From contig OX365954.1 in assembly GCA_947247005.1 (NCBI GenBank), positions 1,628,001-1,692,000 on the forward strand: a stretch of 64,000 bases of DNA, written 5' to 3'. The notes under the pieces are model-generated. The model had not been told where the DNA came from and ran no database searches. It saw nothing but the letters and a program-made list of their open reading frames with translations. The DNA comes from Spisula solida (lineage: Eukaryota > Mollusca > Bivalvia > Venerida > Mactridae). Positions within the stretch are counted from its first letter, which is position 1. Each line of letters begins with the position of its first letter. A program made the translations under genes and the position numbers. This document shows positions 59,576-64,000 of this stretch, piece by piece.

Positions 59576-60779
59576 TATAAAGAATTTAAATTTTATAGTA
59601 ACTATACGATTTACGTAAGCGCTTTGATAAAACAGTACCCAGTTGCCGTAACAGATTGACACTGAATTCGGTTTGTTGATCTCGGAACAATTCATGTCCG
59701 ATGTGATAAAGTGTTACTTGTGTTAACTGTTTCTGGTTTAGTGTCGGGTTGTTTATGTGTTATGTACTCACCTTTGTGTTTCGTAAGTTGTCGAGCTTTT
59801 GCAGCTGTTCAGTTGTTGGTGTTGTTTTTGTGTTCATTTTATGTAGTTGTCATGATGCTTTTCTGTTTGTGCCTTTCGCGGCCATCTGTTTCTGACGACA
59901 GCTGATACCCTTCCTAATCGCCCATGGTTATACAGATGTCAATATAAAGTCAGTAGAGTAGCATATTTCGTGCATGTATTTGTGTTCAGGTATCTTGTTT
60001 TAGAATTATGGTGAACCTTGTTTAGCCCTCCTTGGATAGTAAAGCCAAAGCCCAGGACCGTAGCCCGTACGAACTTGATTACATTCAAGTTGTTTTCCCG
60101 TCAAGTCACTTATAGAATTATGATTTGTATACTTACTGTGGCATATGACGGAAAATAATGTTGAAAATAAGACATGAGTCTATCCACCAAGCCACTTCGT
60201 AACAATCAAGAGAAATAACCTGAGTCAACTATCAAACACCAATCAATATGCATGATTCAAGGTAAAGGTACATGTAGTTGCAATCAAAATGGCCAAAGGG
60301 TCACACATTGTTCGTACGCTGTAAAATTGAACTTACGCTGCTGACACTATAATAAACGATCTAAAAACGACCACAATGCCCACCTTTCAAAAATATTTGT
60401 TTTCCTAATGTATAATACATTAAAGTTAACAAGCAAAATACTTAGGGAATTAGTACCAGCGGGACAACAATGACACAGTATAAAGACACGTCGCGACAGA
60501 TTAATTATTATTATTGCCGTTCTTTTGTTTGCGATATTTGTCGATTTCCCATCGGAAACACTTAACAGCTAACATATCAAAAAATTGTGCAATCACTTTA
60601 GTAAATTGCGTGAAATAACAGTGTCGATAGTAGCACTTATGTTTCATACTTCAATATTCTCGTAAAGAAACATAATGGGGTATACATCATGATGGTAATC
60701 ATTTAAGCAATTATGGTTTTAAAGATAGGTACACTAACACAGGGAAATGGTATCTAGCAAGGTTTCCTACCTTATCAGT
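59576..60779. other. No gene recognised
   Basis: 59711-59905 is a 64-codon hydrophobic frame with TTG/GTTG-rich composition, probably repeat-derived. Nothing else stands out. Confidence 0.3.
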
Positions 60780-61020
60780 CGTCTTGGACTATTTGGCTAA
60801 CCATGACGCCACAACGTCCGTTCACGACGGCCTTCTAACATGGCCGCCCTCGCTCAAGAGGGCGATCCCAGAATGCCCCGCAGCATCTTGGGCAACTACT
60901 AACGCCCGTATTTCCGGGTACACAGTTCCGTCACTACACAATATTGTCATGTTAACAGTTATTCTGACATGACCGGCGATTTTGCCGCCATGAAGGTAAA
61001 CAAGTAACCTAAGCAACATA
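60780..61020. promoter_or_regulatory. CpG-rich candidate bidirectional promoter
   Basis: The only clearly GC-rich block in the right arm. It contains GCCGCCATGAAG (YY1 core at a possible start codon followed by GTAAAC), a second ATGGCCGCC, TCCCAGAATGC (ZNF143/THAP11-type half-site), a facing GCATCTTGGGCAACTACT, and TTTCCGGGT / CCGGAAAT (ETS). These motifs cluster in housekeeping promoters of animals. No downstream exon could be joined to it. Confidence 0.45.
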
Positions 61021-61099
61021 GATCTCGCTACATAACACTTGGCTTTATATAAGTCCGGGTTTAAATTATGTTATAATTAAAATAAACTATGCAAAACCC

Positions 61100-61215
61100 T
61101 TGTATACCGGCTGTTGAACAATGATTTGTCGTTCTTACGCTTACGGCCTTCGTGGTTAATTCCTACGCGTCAGAACTCCAAACCATTGTATAACAGCCGG
61201 TAGGTATACAACGGT
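61100..61215. repeat. Hairpin family R4, copy 2
   Basis: TACCGGCTGTTGAACAATG faces CATTGTATAACAGCCGGTA. The middle TTACGGCCTTCGTGGTTAAT then TCCTACGCGT matches copy 1. Confidence 0.8.
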
Positions 61216-61585
61216 TTTTTATAGTTTATTTCTTAATTATAAAATTAATCTGTTACGTCATTTCATTAAAGGTGACGTCATTTTACTACCTAACAAAGAC
61301 GGTTGCTTTATAAAAGATTTAATACAAATACGCAATTTTAACCTCTCTGCTTCTCGCATACAATATTTGTTCTTTCAAAATAGCGCAGTTTTCTTCCAGC
61401 ATGTTTTGTGAGTTATGCGATTCACACAGTCATGATCGAACTGTAACATAAACAAACTACATCGTAAACACCAATGAGGTATTCGTTTCGTTTTGTTATT
61501 CGAAATTTCAGACAATTTAATTGATAACAGTTTTAGAATTTGGATGTAAAGCCGATGTTTCGCAAGTGATATTACATGTACACTA

Positions 61586-61860
61586 GAAGAAGACAAGCAG
61601 AGTTTATATCGCTTTAATGTACAGCCTAAATATTACAACAGTAATAGTAATAGTAATAATGTTTATTCCAGTAATTTAGGCCTCCGGCCCATAATACATA
61701 GTAATCAATGGCAAACAATTGAAATGAAACCCAAAATATATACAAAATATATACATAATGACTTACATTGCATTTCAATATATACAACAACTTAATATAA
61801 CAGTAAGCCATGAGTACATAATAAACTGGTATCAGTGAGAGACCGTCCACAGAGTATACT
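61586..61860. repeat. Duplicated segment R5, copy A
   Basis: CAGAGTTTATATCGCTTTAA then TGTACAGCCTAAATATTACA and later AGTAAGCCATGAGTACATAA then TAAACTGGTATCAG match 62043-62112 joined to 63129-63162. Copy A carries a 154-bp insertion and lacks the mariner element. Confidence 0.85.
61645..61798 (-). mobile_element. Short retroposon-like insertion in copy A
   Basis: AACAGTAA at 61637-61644 and 61799-61806 brackets it. (TAGTAA)n at its left edge would be the tail of a minus-strand element. Copy B lacks it. Confidence 0.65.
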
Positions 61861-61936
61861 ATACATGTAACTTAATACCCTACAGAGAGGAGTGTGCTTT
61901 ACTATAAGGTTTAAATATTACAATATCCCTTCTTTG

Positions 61937-62012
61937 ACGAAAAATGTTAGCCAAAACATTGTAAACCTTAAACAAGATTCTACACACTGGGTTCGAATCC
62001 CATCCTCGTCGC
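61937..62012 (+). tRNA. Degenerate tRNA-like sequence
   Basis: TGGGTTCGAATCCCA is a perfect T-arm, followed by TCCTCGTC and a GCCA end. The 5' GACGA pairs with CTCGTC over five bases, but the D and anticodon arms are not convincing. Probably a pseudo-tRNA or SINE relic. Confidence 0.3.
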
Positions 62013-62042
62013 CAGATGTAATATCTTAGAACTTGGTACAAT

Positions 62043-63162
62043 AGAAAAAGACCAGCAGAGTTTATATCGCTTTAATGTACAGCCTAAATATTACAACAGT
62101 AAGCCATGAGTACGAGGGTTGCCCGCAAAAGTCGCGAACTTTGTCTCCCATTTCAACACTACGCATAATTCTCCTAAAAATCTTTCACATATTATTCATT
62201 AGAGATTTCGTTACATATGTGTGTGATATTGAAAATTAATTTCCTTCTTAATTTTGGTAATTATACTAGATTAACTAATGCGAGTTGGGTAGAGTCGGCG
62301 CATGCCCTTTCATATTTTGTAAAAACGTATCGGCTTTCATTCAATAGCTTTTAACTTAATAAGTGTTCTTATTTGCGCATTAAAATATGCCAATGTCGAC
62401 ACCATAGTTTCGCGCGTTTTTGTGCGACATTAAAAGTCGGTAATGCCATTAACAGCAAAACTATGAATTGATTCGCAACGCTTCGGTTTTCGCGTCATTC
62501 AAAAATGGCAACGTCAGGGAAATGTGCGGCGCAAAGAATTACTGCCGGACTTTGGTCTGACACCCGCAAAATCAAAAACAGAAGTCAAACATACACGTAA
62601 TCGAGGGAATGTATGTAGAACTCTTGTCTACACCTGGTGGAAATGTTTTAAAGGGAACTTGGCGACGAAATGAAGACTGCCAAGCATAAAAGGAAAACTC
62701 TGCCTCTAACTAACAGAGCGAAAAACATCATCCAATAAGACTGGCGTCAGACGGTTAAATGTGGAGGCTAAACATGGTATGTGTTAAACTGTTGCACATA
62801 AAAATTTTCCAGAAAAATAATATACGTGTCGGAGCATCTCTCTGAACTTTAACTGTCATGTTTGATTTACGAGAATGCGTCGAATTTATCAAAAAATGCA
62901 TCAGTCAATGCAGCCAAGGTGCTGAAACAAAAGAAACGACGTCGTCGAGTGTGCGCCAATCGGACCTACTGCAGGTGCAAAAAAACGCAGATTTTTAAAA
63001 CTTTCAATATCAAATTGTGCAATTACAATGATAACATATCTCTTAAAAAGACAATGTATGCAAATTCTGAATACAATGGACGACAATACAATAAAAATCA
63101 ATGTTCGCGACTTTGCGGACCAACCTCGTACATATAATAAACTGGTATCAGAGAGAGAACTG
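62043..63162. repeat. Duplicated segment R5, copy B, split by a mariner-type element
   Basis: 62043-62112 and 63129-63162 together match copy A continuously, so 62113-63128 was inserted later at a TA. Confidence 0.85.
62111..63130. mobile_element. Tc1/mariner-type element, transposase eroded
   Basis: TA then CGAGGGTTGCCCGCAAAAGT and CGCGAACTTTGT at the left; ATGTTCGCGACTTTGCGGAC then CAACCTCG and TA at the right. The 1,016-bp interior has short frames such as one beginning MATSGKCAAQR near 62504 and an FDLRECVEFIKKC stretch near 62860, without the DD(D/E) residues. A non-autonomous or decayed copy. Confidence 0.85.
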
Positions 63163-64000
63163 TGGAATATTTAGGTGTCCAAAATTTCTTATTATAAAGG
63201 TCAAATACGACGAAAATTAAAATGTTAAATATAACAACGAATTTCCAAAGAATATATCGTATAAAACACTTGGTGTATATGTTTTCAGCATTATTTCAAT
63301 ACATAAGATGATTTTAAACGATCAAGTTGCCGATAAATAAAGGACAACGTAAATCCAACCTGGTTGTCTCCCTTGATTTTGAGACCGCGTGACGTCATCG
63401 ATGTACACATGTAGAAATGTTCCACTTCAGATAAGTAAATTCCCGTGGCCACTATCGATTGTTTATTGGATTAAATTCGTGATCAGTGACGGTAATGACT
63501 ATAATGTGCTGTGTTCTAAGCAAAATATATGTTGTCATGTCGATCACATTCCACATTTCTTCAATAATTAACAAACAAAACGGCCACATACCGATAAGGA
63601 CATTACTGGCGCGTGTCATATTCTAAAATGCCACAGAAGGGCAGTAACTAACAGATGCGCTTCAGGGGGTAAACGTCATGCACAGTTTATATGTGATCTT
63701 GACATATGTGTATACACATATACATTTTTAAACCACCAGGTTTTCAGTCAGTGTACTGGAATGAGCGCTTTTTAAAGACCCGAGAAAAAGTGCAGTGCAC
63801 CGTATAGTATATATCACGTGTTCACCTGTAATCAATCATTATTCAAAGCCAAAGTTTTGTTGCCCTTAAAACTAGGCTAATTACTAATCTAAGTGATAAG
63901 CATGTACTAGGGAGGGCAAAGCATACAAGGCTGAAAGATACACATAATGTCCAACACAATTATAACATTACATCATAAAATATATATACATGTATGTATA
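63163..64000. other. No feature recognised
   Basis: AT-rich DNA to the end of the window; no supported exon or repeat. Confidence 0.35.

Noticed and set aside
61937..62012. Functional tRNA gene
   Set aside because: Only the T-arm is convincing; acceptor pairing is partial and the D and anticodon arms do not form.

Overview
The window looks like AT-rich, intron-bearing, transposon-dense nuclear DNA of a bivalve mollusc. Three things suggest this: the many composite repeats of the bivalve kind (GACCTTGACC / CAAAGAGTGATCACAAAAGCTC / GGGGGCATAATAA types), a P2X7-like intracellular-domain gene remnant of a family I recall as expanded in molluscs, and canonical GT-AG introns. The species is not identified. 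I see no rRNA gene, no intact functional tRNA and no CRISPR array.

The main object is one large DNA transposon at 28044-46535 (18,492 bp). It has 421-bp terminal inverted repeats that begin CAAAGGG and end CCCTTTG, and a perfect 8-bp target duplication GTTTTGAG at 28036-28043 and 46536-46543. It carries two opposed genes. On the + strand, a six-exon gene (28770-41055) splices in phase into a 965-residue protein: a Pif1-type helicase at the N-terminus, a middle region with a transposase-like helical motif, and a C-terminal PHD finger. On the - strand, inside intron 5 of that gene, lies a P-element/THAP9-type transposase (36193-38518) with its acidic catalytic residues in place. The outer ~370 bp of the two TIRs look identical, so the copy is young or recently homogenised. 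Both ends carry related inward-facing subterminal DNA with an ATTGG box, which suggests one promoter per gene.

Left arm, 1-28035: two broken non-LTR retrotransposons (1-1185 and 1500-3470), each split by a datable insertion; several MITEs and hairpins; an ~830-bp combinatorial word array (13190-14025); a degraded coding remnant (15444-16660, - strand); a four-exon P2X7-like pseudogene (17739 to ~21735, + strand); a tRNA-derived SINE; and a 0.9-kb satellite (23820-24750).

Right arm, 46544-64000: a Mutator-like MITE with a 10-bp target duplication, an ~830-bp fold-back element, a second word array (56240-56690), two copies of a hairpin family, a CpG-rich candidate bidirectional promoter (60780-61020), and a mariner-type element (62111-63130) whose empty site survives in a neighbouring duplicate.

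The only gene set that clearly works together is the transposase plus helicase-PHD pair. The host-like genes visible here are a pseudogene, one candidate first exon (50457-50644) and one candidate promoter.
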